A DNA stretch of 64,000 nucleotides. It comes from Daldinia sp. FL1419. Taxonomy: Eukaryota > Ascomycota > Sordariomycetes > Xylariales > Hypoxylaceae. The translations under genes and the position numbers were made by a program. The DNA lies in assembly GCA_025201765.1 (NCBI GenBank), contig MU623353.1, positions 310,001 to 374,000 on the forward strand, written 5' to 3'. Every line of letters begins with the position of its first letter. Positions within the stretch are counted from its first letter, which is position 1. Shown here one piece after another: positions 1-12,187 of the stretch. The notes beneath the pieces were generated by a model. It had not been told where the DNA came from and did not search any database. It was given only the letters and a program-made list of their open reading frames with translations.

Positions 1-1011
1 ACATGCAGTAGTCGTCAAACGCTAAAGTGAGACCTTTGGTATTCTGTAAGAACAGCGAAGCTAGCCGTGTGAAACAATGTAAAAAAAAATTTCTTCTGTC
101 TCTAAAGTGATAAATCAAACGAATACGATCATGACACTTTTATGTCTTAATGAAACTGATATACCGAAGAGCAGATACTTGAAGATCGAATAAACCGAGA
201 GTGATGAATTCAAACTAAAAACTCTCGGCGCTTAGAAAAGCGGACCTGACATATACAAGATTGGGTACTTTAATCTATTACTTAGGTAATGCTCTGCTAA
301 ACTTTAGCGGTTGACCTTTTACCTGCCTAGGTACCTAGGTACTTAAATGACAGCTTGAAGTGTTAGAGGCAACCTTGGAGATTTCGACCTGAAGTCAGGG
401 ATTCCTGGCTGTTAGTAGTTGCGAATTGCTAACAACCCCGGACGGCCCGCGCCTTTGGCTTTCCTCAAAAGATATTTCAAACTCCCGCTAAAACATTTGA
501 CAGCTCATGATCCAACGTAGGTGAATACCTACCTAGTCATCGCCACTGCCATGTTGTCCTTCAGCAAGCATCGATAGCGTCTTGCTTATTCGACTTTTTG
601 CGTTGTTGCGTTGGTAGAAAGTGGGAAAGACCTGGCTGGTTGCCTCTCGCCCGCAGGTACCCGATGTACCCAAGTAGCCCAGCACTAGCCACATGTAACG
701 CTGGATGTACAATGTAAGGTACCTCGTACGTGAGATGGGTATCATGTAGGTACCTCCTAGATCTACATAGGTCCCTGTATGTATGTACCGTTCTATTTTC
801 TTTCGGATGCCCTGCCCGTTTGTTTGTCCTGAACATCAATTTCCTGACAACTTGTAACAATGCCATCTGTCGACTTTTATTCGACAATTGTCGACTGCGA
901 TTATCGCACCATAGCTCCTATGCGCATCCCTTTCCTCGTAATGCGTAATGGTCGAATGAATATCAAAGCACTAGCCTTGTTTATGAATAGCTAACCTTAG
1001 AGACCGGTTGG

Positions 1012-1047
<36 letters not shown>

Positions 1048-2744
1048 CGCTGATACAGGATACCGGTAGGGTCGCATGACCCCATCTACATGTAGAGCCA
1101 CTACTGTAGGTGGGCTCTGGATGCACTCGATTATACCTGGCTCCGACCCAACCAGGACAGACTCTCCAAGCGTCAAGGGTACTATTTAGCGAATAATATC
1201 GTCGAGAACCTGCAGCGCTCTTCTCATAGGACGTCAAAATATGCACAATCCGAGACCATTTTGCAGGCATGACTCGCGCGGTTCCTCTCTGGCTTTGCTC
1301 ACGCGCATATTGTTTACAGGTAGGATGGCAGGATGGTGGATAATATGTTATGCGAGCAAGAGAGGCAAGACAGTGGTCAATTCGTTTTGGCCGGTTCGGC
1401 AACAGACTGGGACATAACCCCAAATGCGCCGATGTCGTTGTCCATCGATCTTTATTTTTCTTTTGCATCCCGTCTCACGGATTTCGGTGACTCAACATTC
1501 GGTGGTTTTTCTCCTCTAACGCAACTAACAGATCGGAAAACGCAACGAACGACATCTAGGACCCTTGTTAGCTGGCTGCCCGGCTTAAGCCTTACTCTAG
1601 AGGTTGGAATTTGAACGTCCTAACCCGCAATGGCCGGTGCCAACTAGACCGCCCACTCGGCGATTCCATGCTAAACATCCCCCAAAATGGTCGCATCCTG
1701 GCTATTTGACAGGGGATCGTTGCGCCACACCTGTCTAGAAGGCCTATTCGTTTACGTACCGCGACCCTTGTCCAGACCCTTGGGTACATCATCGTCTTGC
1801 GAACATGCAAGGTGGAAAAGCGATGCGAGCTAACAATTGCAAGTATCTTCTTATATACAGGTCATACATCTCTTTCGCCTCCTCGATGCCTCACCCCTCC
1901 TGATATTGTCTCTTCTTACCTTTGTCTTGGTGAATCTGTATGCTTTGTTTTCCGTATTCCTATCCATTTTCACGAACCGGGGTGAATCCTTCCTTAAGCA
2001 ACTTCCTGTTCAGCTGTCTTAGTTGATTACCACCGGAAACGCTCGCAGAGCACCAGGTATTCTCACCTCCGACTACGGAATAATCTGCTTACAGCACCTA
2101 CGGTTGAAGAAAAAAACACGAGCCCGCTAACGCTTGTTAAACGCTCGTACGTTCCCCCACAGCTTCGTACTACCACACTTTTCCCCAGCGTACCTAAGTT
2201 GGTCAAAGTCGACATCTACACGCCAAGGTCGTCCCCCACCTGTTACTAGGAAACTTGACTAGATCTTCTCAAATTTGTTTACAATATCATATATTGGATT
2301 TCCTCTGGAGATTTATATATATTTCTCTTGACCTTACTGTCGTAACATCTTTTACTCACCAATGCTTAAGCTTCCAGGTAGCACTTCCGATCCTCCCCGG
2401 CTGGGGTCCAGTGACCACCGAACCCTGTGGCCTAATATATCTAAATAGGAAATTTAAGATTATAACTAGGCCTTCGTGGAACGTTGTCGGCCCTCCTTTT
2501 CCATAGCCGGCCTAAACTCGCTTGTCTCATCACATCCGTCTCGCCCATCTCAGGGGGGTGGTATAGTAACGGAAGACTAGTCATAACGGTATTACTAGAT
2601 ATTCTAATTGATATGTCTGCTATTAGCTTTTGCCACTAACCATACATTTAGAAACTCGTCACATTATAACCTCGAAGTAATATGTACTCTTGATCTTGGA
2701 ATGGTTGATTATCGGACCTCACTCCGAGGATAACAGAGGTCGAC
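1..2744. other. Intergenic region, no supported gene
   Basis: No reading frame here resembles a known family or joins into a longer one. Visible features are a poly-T run of about 33 bases near 1015-1047, and short CCTAGGTA/TACCTAGG motifs near 325-345 that recur in most intergenic spaces of this window. The last few hundred bases should hold the promoter and 5' leader of the gene starting at 2745. Confidence 0.6.
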
Positions 2745-5700
2745 ATGGCGTCCATCCGCCCACGTTTAGATTCTCGGACTAGACCGGAGGACGAAGCACG
2801 AACGAGACGTAGGGGAGGAGTAATGGATACTTCAAACCAGGATCTCTCGCTGCCTTCAAATCAACCCAACCGCAAGGAAGCTGAATACACTCGACTTGGC
2901 CCCCCTTTAGCTTCACAAAAAGCACAACAGAGCCGGATTCCTCAGAATGCTTCTGCAAGAAAACTTTCTGGCTCCGGATCCTCGTCGAAGCCACCACTAA
3001 CTCATGAGACATCATCCTGGTCGACGAGCTTTTCGTCGTTGAATGTACCAGCATCGGTCACACATGGACGTAGTGACTCGGCGAAGCTACCCCGACCCGT
3101 TTTACGCAGGAAGCCATCAAGTTTATCTCAAGAAAGACCTAGTGCACAGAACCAGTCTCGTTCGAACTCAGGGAGAACCGATTCATCATCTTCGATGCCA
3201 AGATCACAGCCGTCTGTCGACCCTAGTACCCCCTATCCAGACCGAAACATTACTGCTAGTCCTGTTGAAATTCGAACTACGCAGAAGCTAGAAATACCTC
3301 GGGAAACCGCACATGACTTGGGAATTTATCCAGAATTGGATCGCTATCGGAATATTGAGCTTCCTGCAAGAGGTGGACCGGGCGTAGAAGTTCCATTCAA
3401 ATTATCAACTGAGAACCTTCCCCCACCAACGCCACTCTTCTCGGGTGGAAGTAGTCATAGTCAGCTGAGCGCTTTCAGTGCAAGCCCCTCCACCAGATTT
3501 TCTGAGTCGCCTGGACCTGGACCTTATAGCCGAGACACAACCCCTACCTCGATATCATCACAGTCGCCTGGGCTCTTTGTGCCACATCGTTTTCCTATTT
3601 CCAGGGCAAGACAAGTGAGTCCAGCCGAGACTCGACCACCTGTAACCCGACGGAGGGCTGGTAGTATACCAAATGAGGGAGAGACTTTCGGGACTGACCC
3701 CAGTGGCCTCGCTGTGGTTCGGGAGGCGTTGACCTCATCGTCATCGAATTCTACGGTACGTCTCGAAGATAAGGAAAAGAAAACACGTAGGGGACTGTCT
3801 CCCGCGATTCCAGATCCCCCTCCTAGAAAGTCGTCCCGAAAGTTCGAGAAAATTAGAGGAGTGGGCGAGTCGCCAGTAAAAACTGCTAGGATAGCTACTC
3901 GGCCCCTAATAAGGTCCCCATCTCCTACTAGAGCCGCAGAGCCATCCCACGAGAGATCTCGGAGAACTATAACATCCCCTAAGACGCGCCCGACGCCGCC
4001 CTTGCGGCCCAGCAGAGATGGGACGCCCGACCTTTATTCCCAGTTTGGTGGGCCTGTTCCCGTAATTCAAAGCAATCTATCGTCAACAAGCCTTGCCGAT
4101 AGACGCCAAAGTGGTCAATTGGCGCCTAGCTCGCTACCAAGGTCAACGACTTCTGCCCCAGACCGCTTAATCTCGTCAAGAGGGCCTGTGAACCGAGAGC
4201 CTACACCAGCACCACGATCAACCATCTCGAAAACCGCCCCAAAAATCCAGGAAAAGGGTAGGATCGCCAGAACTCCCAGCCCAGCCACCACATTCAAAAC
4301 GAGATTTCCACTCTTTGGGAGACGAACAAAGACAGCCCCGGAATTACCGCGGGTAGAAAAAAAGGATAAGGATAAGCCGACTCGAAAAGGGCCAGCCGCC
4401 GGAACTGGCCACGAGGGATACGGTAGGATTGGTGCTATCAAAAGGCGCAGTAACAGCATTGGAAACCCTTCACGCGGCCTTCCAGGACCGGTCTCCTCAT
4501 CTGAAAGCCTTGCAAGTCTTCAATCTACGGACCCGTTCTTCCTAGAACGAATGAACCCTGTAATAATTGCCGGTGGTGAAATTGTTGAAAATCAAAACTT
4601 GAGTTCTGAATTGACAAGAGCCGAAAGCAGTCAGAGCACGGTTCCGGGCCGTTCGGGTGTTGGTTCCCGTAATAACTCGACCGTATCCGAATCCTCGAGG
4701 GAAGAATTGCGACAGACGTTATGGCCTTCGGCGTTTCCTCGTGAGTCAGTGCAATTTCATCCTTCCGATGGTAGCGACTCCGAAGTTGTTTCGATGAAAC
4801 CCACCATTGCGTTTAGAAGATCTATTCAACGATTGCGATCCCCAAATCGATCTCCTTTGAATATTCCAAAGCCAATTGTTACAAGGGGGATGGCCTCTCC
4901 ATCGGAAGGAAGCATAGAGACGACGATCTTGACAGACGACTCTTTCGCGGAGCCGCGACCAGAGCTCATCGATGAACAGGTCGAAACGAAACCCGGACCA
5001 CGAAAACTTACTAAGAGAGCCAAATCTCCTCGTAAATGGAACCTATTTGGAAGATCTCAAAGCCAACCTCCTAAGGACAGTAACAAGAAAGTTGAAGCAA
5101 GCGTGTCGGCAGCAGTAAAGCATGTCCCAACTAAGCCGGTTGCGTTCTACACCATGATGGACTCCTCCGAACAAGACGAGACAGAAGAGCAAGACGTTTG
5201 CGACATTTTGAGGGAAGCAGAAGTTTTAATTCCGTTCATGCCTACTGATGGTCACGATCGAAGGCCGTCAGAAAGTAGTATTCGATCTTTAGAGCAACCT
5301 CGCATTCGCCAGTCTCGACCTCAACAGATTAATACAGCAAAGCCCGCGCGAGGAATTACGTTCCAAATGAAACCGCAAAGAGCGTCGATATCGAGGTGTC
5401 AAAATACAGGCAACGACCCTGTTTCAAACAATGCAAAAGCCCGTCCGAGTAGGCTTCCCCAAGTTGGCAGGATACCTAAAGTTGTCAATACCCGTCCAGA
5501 ACAGACATCTCCGAAAAGCTTCTCCCGTCCTTTCCATCGAGTTAGTCTGCAGTTGCCACCACCTGATCTAAGCCAAATCGACCGAAACTCTGTTGCGAAG
5601 GGTCCAAGCCCGACAAGATCTCTATCACCCGAACGTGTTCGAGCAGAAGTATCGACGACGACGTCTGATTATGATGCCCCGGCCGAATCGGAACCAATTT

Positions 5701-7220
5701 CTGGAGATTTTTCTAAGCTTGGCGATACTGGAAGAGAGTTTCTTTCGTTTTCGCCTCTAAAGGGTTCTGAGTGCACGACGAGCTCCGGGTCTGGTAATTC
5801 GGAACTGGTACACATATTCAATCATACCGCATTGCCTCCAACACCGAACGCTCCACTTACTGAAGATGAAATCTGGGATGAATATAATGACTTCTTGGGC
5901 GAGGCGCTGCCGTCCGCAACCTCTTCCCGGGGCGTACCTTTCCACTTGGAAATTTATGGCTCTAGATTAGCCAAGGAAACAAGCAAGTCTCTCGAATCGC
6001 CCACCGTTAATAATCATCTCCCGAAGGGCGCCCGCAATTCTATTGAGACCAGGAAAAGCGCAACATCATCAAGTCATTATAGCGCCGATATGACAGCTAG
6101 GATTAACGCCGCCTTTAGATTCGGTACTGATCGACCAGCAGCTTTCTCTGACCCAGAACCTGTACCTGAAGACGGTGACGACAATAGTGGTGATGTTCAA
6201 CCAGACAAGGCACCCACTTCACAACGAGACAGCTCGTCTTCCAACAAAAGTACCAAAACTAAAAGGAGCTCAACTAGTAGTCGTACCAGCGAAGATACGC
6301 CTCTTTCTCAGGTCAACCTTCGAGTCGGCTCGATGACAGTGAGTAAATGGCTTACGTTCGGCCATGTGCTGTTCAGCCCGGTCCGCGAAGAGCTTATCAA
6401 CGACGTCGGCTCACTTAAGCGACAATCAATCCTTGTTATTGACGGTCTTGGGAACGACGATTGGTCATTCTACGCAGCTGAAACATACCCTGCCGCTACG
6501 TTCTTTAATTTATCCCCTCGTGCACCATTATCGCCAGAGCAAAGATCAACTCCTTCCTTTCCCCTCTCACCACCTAATCATCACCAAATTCAATTCATGT
6601 CGCACATGGATAAACTCCCTTTCGGCCCAGACAGTTTTACGGCTGTCGTATTTCGGTTCCCATCTGCAGCCCCGGAATCCCATTATCGCAATATTATTTC
6701 CGAGGCACGTCGTGTCCTCAAGCCGGGAGGGTACATCGAATTGTCCATCCTTGACGTGGACTTGAATAATATGGGTAACCGCACTCGACGCTCAGTACGC
6801 CGTCTCAAAGAGCGAATCAGTGCACGTAACCCCGACTATAATCTTAGTAGCACAGCAGATCTTATCCTCCGCCTCCTTGGGAAAAAGGGATTCATCGATG
6901 TAAAGACTTGCCGAGTTGGTGTACCCGTAGCGAGTGCGATCACGAACTCTTCTCGCGTTAAGGGTAAGAAAGATGAGCGGAGCCTAGCGGAAATGATGAA
7001 CGACAAGACCGAAATGGGCGACGAGAATATCACAAAGATGGTTTCGAAAGTCGGGCGGTGGTGGTATAACCGATGCTACGAAACCTCGACCGGAATGAAT
7101 GCCAGTATTTGGAATGACAAAGCCTTGCTAGCCGAATGTGAAGAGTGGGGGACAAGCCTCAAGCTAATGGTATGCCACGCAAGGATGCCCGAAGCAAGAG
7201 GAAGAAATGCGAGTATATGA
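2745..7220 (+). CDS. Long disordered protein with C-terminal methyltransferase-like domain
   Basis: A single uninterrupted frame of 1491 residues. Residues 1 to about 1190 are low-complexity, rich in Ser, Pro, Arg and Thr, with many SP/TP sites (possible phosphorylation sites) and no recognisable fold. From about residue 1195 an ordered domain begins. A Rossmann-like strand (ILVIDGLGNDDW, near 1228) is followed by FGPDSFTAVVFRFP and ARRVLKPGGYIELSILD (near 1320), the usual post-motif signature of class I SAM-dependent methyltransferases of the type 11 group. The glycine-rich SAM loop is poor (DGLGNDD instead of ExGxGxG), so activity is uncertain. Substrate and cellular site cannot be read from the sequence. 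ATG at 2745 is the first in frame; no intron is needed. It could be a regulatory scaffold that kept a methyltransferase fold. Confidence 0.9.
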   Translation: MASIRPRLDSRTRPEDEARTRRRGGVMDTSNQDLSLPSNQPNRKEAEYTRLGPPLASQKAQQSRIPQNASARKLSGSGSSSKPPLTHETSSWSTSFSSLNVPASVTHGRSDSAKLPRPVLRRKPSSLSQERPSAQNQSRSNSGRTDSSSSMPRSQPSVDPSTPYPDRNITASPVEIRTTQKLEIPRETAHDLGIYPELDRYRNIELPARGGPGVEVPFKLSTENLPPPTPLFSGGSSHSQLSAFSASPSTRFSESPGPGPYSRDTTPTSISSQSPGLFVPHRFPISRARQVSPAETRPPVTRRRAGSIPNEGETFGTDPSGLAVVREALTSSSSNSTVRLEDKEKKTRRGLSPAIPDPPPRKSSRKFEKIRGVGESPVKTARIATRPLIRSPSPTRAAEPSHERSRRTITSPKTRPTPPLRPSRDGTPDLYSQFGGPVPVIQSNLSSTSLADRRQSGQLAPSSLPRSTTSAPDRLISSRGPVNREPTPAPRSTISKTAPKIQEKGRIARTPSPATTFKTRFPLFGRRTKTAPELPRVEKKDKDKPTRKGPAAGTGHEGYGRIGAIKRRSNSIGNPSRGLPGPVSSSESLASLQSTDPFFLERMNPVIIAGGEIVENQNLSSELTRAESSQSTVPGRSGVGSRNNSTVSESSREELRQTLWPSAFPRESVQFHPSDGSDSEVVSMKPTIAFRRSIQRLRSPNRSPLNIPKPIVTRGMASPSEGSIETTILTDDSFAEPRPELIDEQVETKPGPRKLTKRAKSPRKWNLFGRSQSQPPKDSNKKVEASVSAAVKHVPTKPVAFYTMMDSSEQDETEEQDVCDILREAEVLIPFMPTDGHDRRPSESSIRSLEQPRIRQSRPQQINTAKPARGITFQMKPQRASISRCQNTGNDPVSNNAKARPSRLPQVGRIPKVVNTRPEQTSPKSFSRPFHRVSLQLPPPDLSQIDRNSVAKGPSPTRSLSPERVRAEVSTTTSDYDAPAESEPISGDFSKLGDTGREFLSFSPLKGSECTTSSGSGNSELVHIFNHTALPPTPNAPLTEDEIWDEYNDFLGEALPSATSSRGVPFHLEIYGSRLAKETSKSLESPTVNNHLPKGARNSIETRKSATSSSHYSADMTARINAAFRFGTDRPAAFSDPEPVPEDGDDNSGDVQPDKAPTSQRDSSSSNKSTKTKRSSTSSRTSEDTPLSQVNLRVGSMTVSKWLTFGHVLFSPVREELINDVGSLKRQSILVIDGLGNDDWSFYAAETYPAATFFNLSPRAPLSPEQRSTPSFPLSPPNHHQIQFMSHMDKLPFGPDSFTAVVFRFPSAAPESHYRNIISEARRVLKPGGYIELSILDVDLNNMGNRTRRSVRRLKERISARNPDYNLSSTADLILRLLGKKGFIDVKTCRVGVPVASAITNSSRVKGKKDERSLAEMMNDKTEMGDENITKMVSKVGRWWYNRCYETSTGMNASIWNDKALLAECEEWGTSLKLMVCHARMPEARGRNASI

Positions 7221-8514
7221 CATATTGGAAGCATATAATTTCTAGTGGCCGTTGTCTCTCCAAGCCCCCGGAACTCAAGGTCCTTGGATTCCTTTCGACG
7301 GAGGAACCGTCCCCTTCCTGACTGGACTATTAAATATTTATCGACGCGTACAAAATCCATACCTCCCAGGACTCATGCTTCCTTACTATATTTTCTATCG
7401 AAATTGTCTTACAGGAAGAAGAAAAAAATACACGAATATCGCAAGAAATCATTTAAGATCTAAAGATGGCGCAAGCCTATCACGGAAAATCTATCTTTTT
7501 ATTTCAACCCAAGAAATGGCAGGCACCAGAAGACTCGAAGTCAATTGCATTTAAATAGGAGACCGGTAAACAGTACGGCTCCAAAAACCAACTCATACTT
7601 CCCTTGACTGGAATCACGGCGAAAATCTATTTTCATTCTGGATATACGAAACTATTTATACCTTATTTACATAGAAGTACCGATATACCTTTCTTGATTA
7701 GGCTTGATAGCCTTGGAAGATATACTATTTAATAATTTACTGCTCATCGTCGCGGGATATGGCTCTGGGAGAACCCGACTGCATCTGGTAAAGAGCATTT
7801 GGGAGATGGGTTGCAAGATTATTTTGGAGAGAGGCATGGTTTTTAATTATCCCGCGACGATGGCTGGCCGTCACATCTTTTATGACAGTATCGGCAGGGC
7901 TCGGATTTGATAGATGCGCGGAGGGCTCTGGGAGCGACATGATACCGGGGGAACTATTGAAGGCGGCGTGCTTTTTTTGACGAGTGGAAAAGGATCCGAA
8001 GAGGAAGATGTGACGAACTTATGATACCTAATGACGACGAGGAAGCGCGGGAAGCGCGGGAAGCCTTGAAATTGGTCATGAGATGGAGAATATATGAATG
8101 TTCAGAGCAAGCGCAGCGAGCCTAGAGATACCCCGTTCTTTTCTGGTAATGAAACATTATCCTTAATCAAATCTCAATAATCTTATTCAGTGACGTGCTT
8201 TCTGCGATGATGCTATAATCTTTTATTTCTTGAATATGAGCCTCCCCAAGCGCCTTCTATGACGATGCTGTAATCCTGAAGCCCGTAGGCTAAGCTACCG
8301 GGCTCGGGTATACCTATAACTAGTATGTACCTATATATGACTGGGTATTGATATATGCAAGTCCCATTCCATGCCCTTTATACATATCCCAAATCGTCCG
8401 TCTACGTCTAACTTCACATACAAGCCGGACTCATTATCAATCCCGTGGCTCCTGGCCGCGCGATACGCCCGACCGCATAGTCTCTCCCCCTCCTTTCATC
8501 CACATCGAAGCTCA
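7221..8514. other. Spacer between convergent genes
   Basis: This holds the 3' ends of the methyltransferase-like gene (+) and the P450 gene (-). Short frames occur but none shows family resemblance. A tandem of GGAAGCGCG units lies near 8041-8063. No terminator can be assigned. Confidence 0.55.
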
Positions 8515-10406
8515 TCAAGAGTAAACTGTCGATCTCCTCCTAAACAGGACCTCGGCGGTCATGCTCGGGCTCTTGGTCATCATAAACATGTTGGGCGTGG
8601 GGCGGGCCTCGCCGTCGCGCAGCTTGACGTCGTAGTGGAGGAGCAGGTACGCGAGGACCATCTTGATCTCGCAGCCGGCGAAGAAGCGGCCGGGACAGGC
8701 GTGCTTGCCGAGTCCGAAGTTCATGGCGGTGTCACCGATGCTGGTGAATTGCCAGCGGCCGTTTGCGTTTGGAGGAGTGGGATCGTCGGAGGGCGTGGCG
8801 GTGCTGGTGCTGGTGCTGGTGCTGGTGGAGGAGACGGAGGATGATGGGGAGTGTTGGTTTTGTCGGAGTTTCCAGAAGCGTAGGCCGTCGAAGACTTCGG
8901 GGTCCGGGTAGAAGCGTGGGTCGACGGCGATGCCGGCCATTGGCGCGAGGAGGTTGGTGCCTGCTGGGAGGTGGGTGCCGTCGGATAGGTCGATAGGTCG
9001 CATTACTTTCCGGATGAAGGATGCTAAGTTGTAGGTTAGAGGGTGTCCTTTTATGTAGGTAGGTAGGTATGTAAGCCTTGTCGAGCACTTACTAACGTTT
9101 CCAGAAAACCGCTGAGACTCCTTAATAAAACTATCCAGTTTCTTTAGCTTGCCCATACTATCCTTCCTATTCCATGCCTCATCATCGTTCAGTACTTCGC
9201 GCGCTTCTTCGCGAAGTATCTCCTGCATGTCTTGGTGCACGGCCAGGTCATAAATACAATCCGTTGTTAGATTACTCGTCGTGTGGATTGACGCCGCACT
9301 TAGGAGTAACTGTATCTTGCCCTGGATATAGAAGTCCGTCTTCTGGTCTTCCGGCAAGGCATCCTGCAGCCATTGAACGAAGTCATCGGGCTTGTCGTAT
9401 CCGGGCGTTTCTGCATCTCGGATACGCTCTTCAATAACAGGCGTAAGCATCGCCTGTGCCCTCTCTAGATCTTTTCGGATCGTTCGCAACTCCGAAACCA
9501 AATATTGCGCTATAGGGCGCATCCACGGCGGGAAGAATTGCAGCTTTATAACTGCGATAAAGGCGGTGATGGCGAAGTTGATACTCACGTCCATCCATCC
9601 TTCCGTCCGGTTTAGCAGAGGTCCAACGAAGACGCGCCCACTCAGGCGAGCTATCGTCCGGACCATAAATGGCTGTATCTTGAAGGGAGTCCATTCTGTT
9701 ATCTATCAGTTGACTAGTTGTTTCGAGGAGCGTCATCTGTATGGTATACCTTGACACTCAGGAAACTCGGCGGCAATGATGTGTTCGAGCTCCTCCTTGA
9801 GCTGCGGCGTCATCCTTGCTAGCTGTCCAGTCATTTTGCATTTCAGAAGCAGAGACAGCGTATCAGAGTGAGACCCCGCGCAGAGGTTGGTGTACTCGCT
9901 TAACATTGCCTATAAATATTTTAGCACATCAATGCCTACGAGGTGAGTCCCTAAGAGGTGAGGCGTTCTTATAGACGAACCTCTTTAACAGCCGTCCTTG
10001 CGCTCAAGGTGCCTTCCGGAAGACCCTTGAGTTCGCCAACTAGCGACGACGGAATAATAGTCCTAACCCCCTCCGTCGATTTTACCTGATATACAGTATC
10101 GCGGAACTAGACTTGTTCTTAGCAACAGATAGTACGTCGTCATAATAAGAGGTAACAAACCTTGGAGTAACTATCTTTGATTAACGTATCGGCATTAAAC
10201 ATCCATTTTAATCGTGATGCTTGGTAGAAAGGTGCTGAGACGCCACATTTCTCCTGATTCGACTGAAATAGCCATATACAAAGCAGGACTGTGCCGATAG
10301 CCACATAGTAGCTCAGGTGACTGCCAACCAGGGCTTGGCTGGGCAACACATCTGCGACTATGGTGAAGTTGGTGCGAGGACTAGCATCCTCTATTATGGA
10401 CGGCAT
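8515..10406 (-). CDS. Cytochrome P450 monooxygenase (kaurene-oxidase-like type)
   Basis: Five exons restore a 547-residue P450: 10161-10406, 9981-10106, 9750-9909, 9093-9695 and 8515-9023. All phases match and all junctions are GT-AG. An N-terminal hydrophobic segment (YYVAIGTVLLCIWLF) suggests anchoring in the ER membrane. Family marks in order: FRDTVYQVKSTEG, an I-helix with the unusual AASIHTTS in place of AGxxT, the K-helix ExxR (FIKESQR), and the heme loop FGLGKHACPGRFFA with the Cys thiolate ligand. The AxxIHTTS helix is typical of fungal P450s related to ent-kaurene oxidase and other secondary-metabolite oxidases; that placement is inference. A Ser/Thr repeat (STSTSTSTSTATP) sits just before the heme loop. 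No backbone synthase gene is adjacent, so the substrate is unknown. Confidence 0.9.
8800..8827. repeat. GTGCTG microsatellite inside the P450 coding region
   Basis: The + strand reads GGTGCT repeated about four to five times. On the coding strand it encodes alternating Ser-Thr within the last P450 exon, between the PERF region and the heme loop. Its unit length is a multiple of three, so slippage would change only the linker length. Confidence 0.8.
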
Positions 10407-12187
10407 AGTGGAGGGAAAGAAAAGAAAAAGAGGCCGGCAGGGGAGAAGTTGGGTTAAGAGATGGGAAGAATGATGTTAGCTCTCCTAGCTCGACCATGAG
10501 TATCGTGGCACTTGAGAGAGCAACCGTGAGTGTGATTAAGGCGAATCCGAGTAGACCATCACAGTAAAAGTTGATATCAACTCGGCCAGCGATCCACGCA
10601 ACGAGCCAGACTTTCAATTAACCATAACCGTCAAGGTAATATCCAATTCGTACGCCGCGTATATAGGTAGGTAAATATTACGACGTTATATAATCGAAAC
10701 CCAAATCTAACTTAAGGGTTGACGGGCGAGGGATTCAATCTTCCTGCTGTCGTATAGTAAATATAGTATCCAAGGGTTAATTAAGGTCTAGTTATTAGCA
10801 GCAAACAAGTGATGTATTAACATAGGAAAAGGAGGGAGGAAAATGAAGAGTTTGAAGATATTGTTCGATCAACGAACTACGAATATTAAAACATCTCGAC
10901 TTTGTAAAAGACAAGCACGTTTTCCATGATTAATAAAAACTAGGAGAACGCTCGCGAATCTGGTCGCGATGTGAAAGGCCCATGTAACTAGGACAGAAAC
11001 AGAAATTCCTGCACATGTTTAGTGCTTGATACTTGACACTTGACACTTGACGTCTACTATTTTTTGTAGAGAGGCCAACAAACCCGGGACACCAAAGGGG
11101 TTAAATCTTTGTTGCTGTTCTCGGTTTCCGACCGGGACCCTGAAACGGGAGCTGCTGAATTGAAGCTAAGGACCGCGGGAGATGCCTCCTCCGGGACCCT
11201 GGTCTACCGTAAGCCGACCCTGTAAGTCGACCCTGTAAGTTCACCCTATGTATAAGTCGGCTAGAGCGCCCCACCTTTTCACATTTCCTATGTTAGCAGG
11301 GCTTGTAAGTCGATCGCGTTTTCTCCAAAAACATCAAATATACAGGTAACTAACCGGTTAACCTAGATATTTTACGAAGATCCCTAAAGATCTCATAAAT
11401 CGAACGACCGATATATTATTTATTATCTTGAAATACATAGATAACCTCTTAAAGAGCGGCATTTCCTCGCAAGCCTTACGATTTCGGTCCACCTTAGGCC
11501 TGGCTTCTCGACCAGAACTCCGTGGATCTTGGCGCTGTCTCAGCGAGCAGATCCCCGACGAGACCTCTATCTGCCACAAGTCTGATCTCCATCCGTAAAA
11601 CTCGGTCGTTTTGACTATTCTACATCTTTATCCCTGGGTCGCCCCTGTGAAGTCCGAGCGACTAGTAGTAGATCTACGACCCGACAAGCAATTCGGGTCA
11701 TCTTAGCGATGTTACCAGCACGGGGAAAAGTTGGCATACTGGCAATTATTCACGGCAACTCCGATTATCTGTGTTCTACAAGGCAACTCTAGCCGTGCGA
11801 ATTTATGCGCCGAGACGGCCCCGTAACTTCGGTGTGTCTTCGCCAAAGCTTCTATGAAGCTTCGATGTTTTATTTCCTTTTTTTTTTTTCCTTTCCTTTT
11901 TTTACGCGACTCGTTGCTTTTATGGCTTTGAGGATGAAGAATACGCCTATGGCAACCGTAATAGAGCCTGTGGGTTCTTCCCGCCAACTTAGGTCGTCAG
12001 TGTGTGTCCGATTGGATAAACAGAATTAGGCTTTAGGTACCTAGTTAAGGCTTAGTTACCACTAAGATATCGAGGCAATGCACTGAAGCATTCCTATAAA
12101 AAAACACCAAGTTGGCTAAAACAGCTTCACATATATGTTTCGGAATCCCACCTCACTACCAGCTGTAATTACACATAAGGACGTGGT
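10407..12187. other. Intergenic region, no supported gene
   Basis: No frame here can be tied to a family. Small direct repeats are visible: ACTTGACA/ACTTGATA near 11025-11055 and GACCCTGTAAGT near 11215-11250. A pyrimidine-rich tract lies near 11875-11902. The promoter of the minus-strand P450 must lie at the left edge. Confidence 0.5.

Noticed and set aside
1600..1670. A tRNA-like stretch on the minus strand (GTTCAAATTCC resembling a B box, GCCGAGTGG resembling an A box).
   Set aside because: The T-arm bases around the supposed loop do not pair and no matching acceptor stem ends were found.
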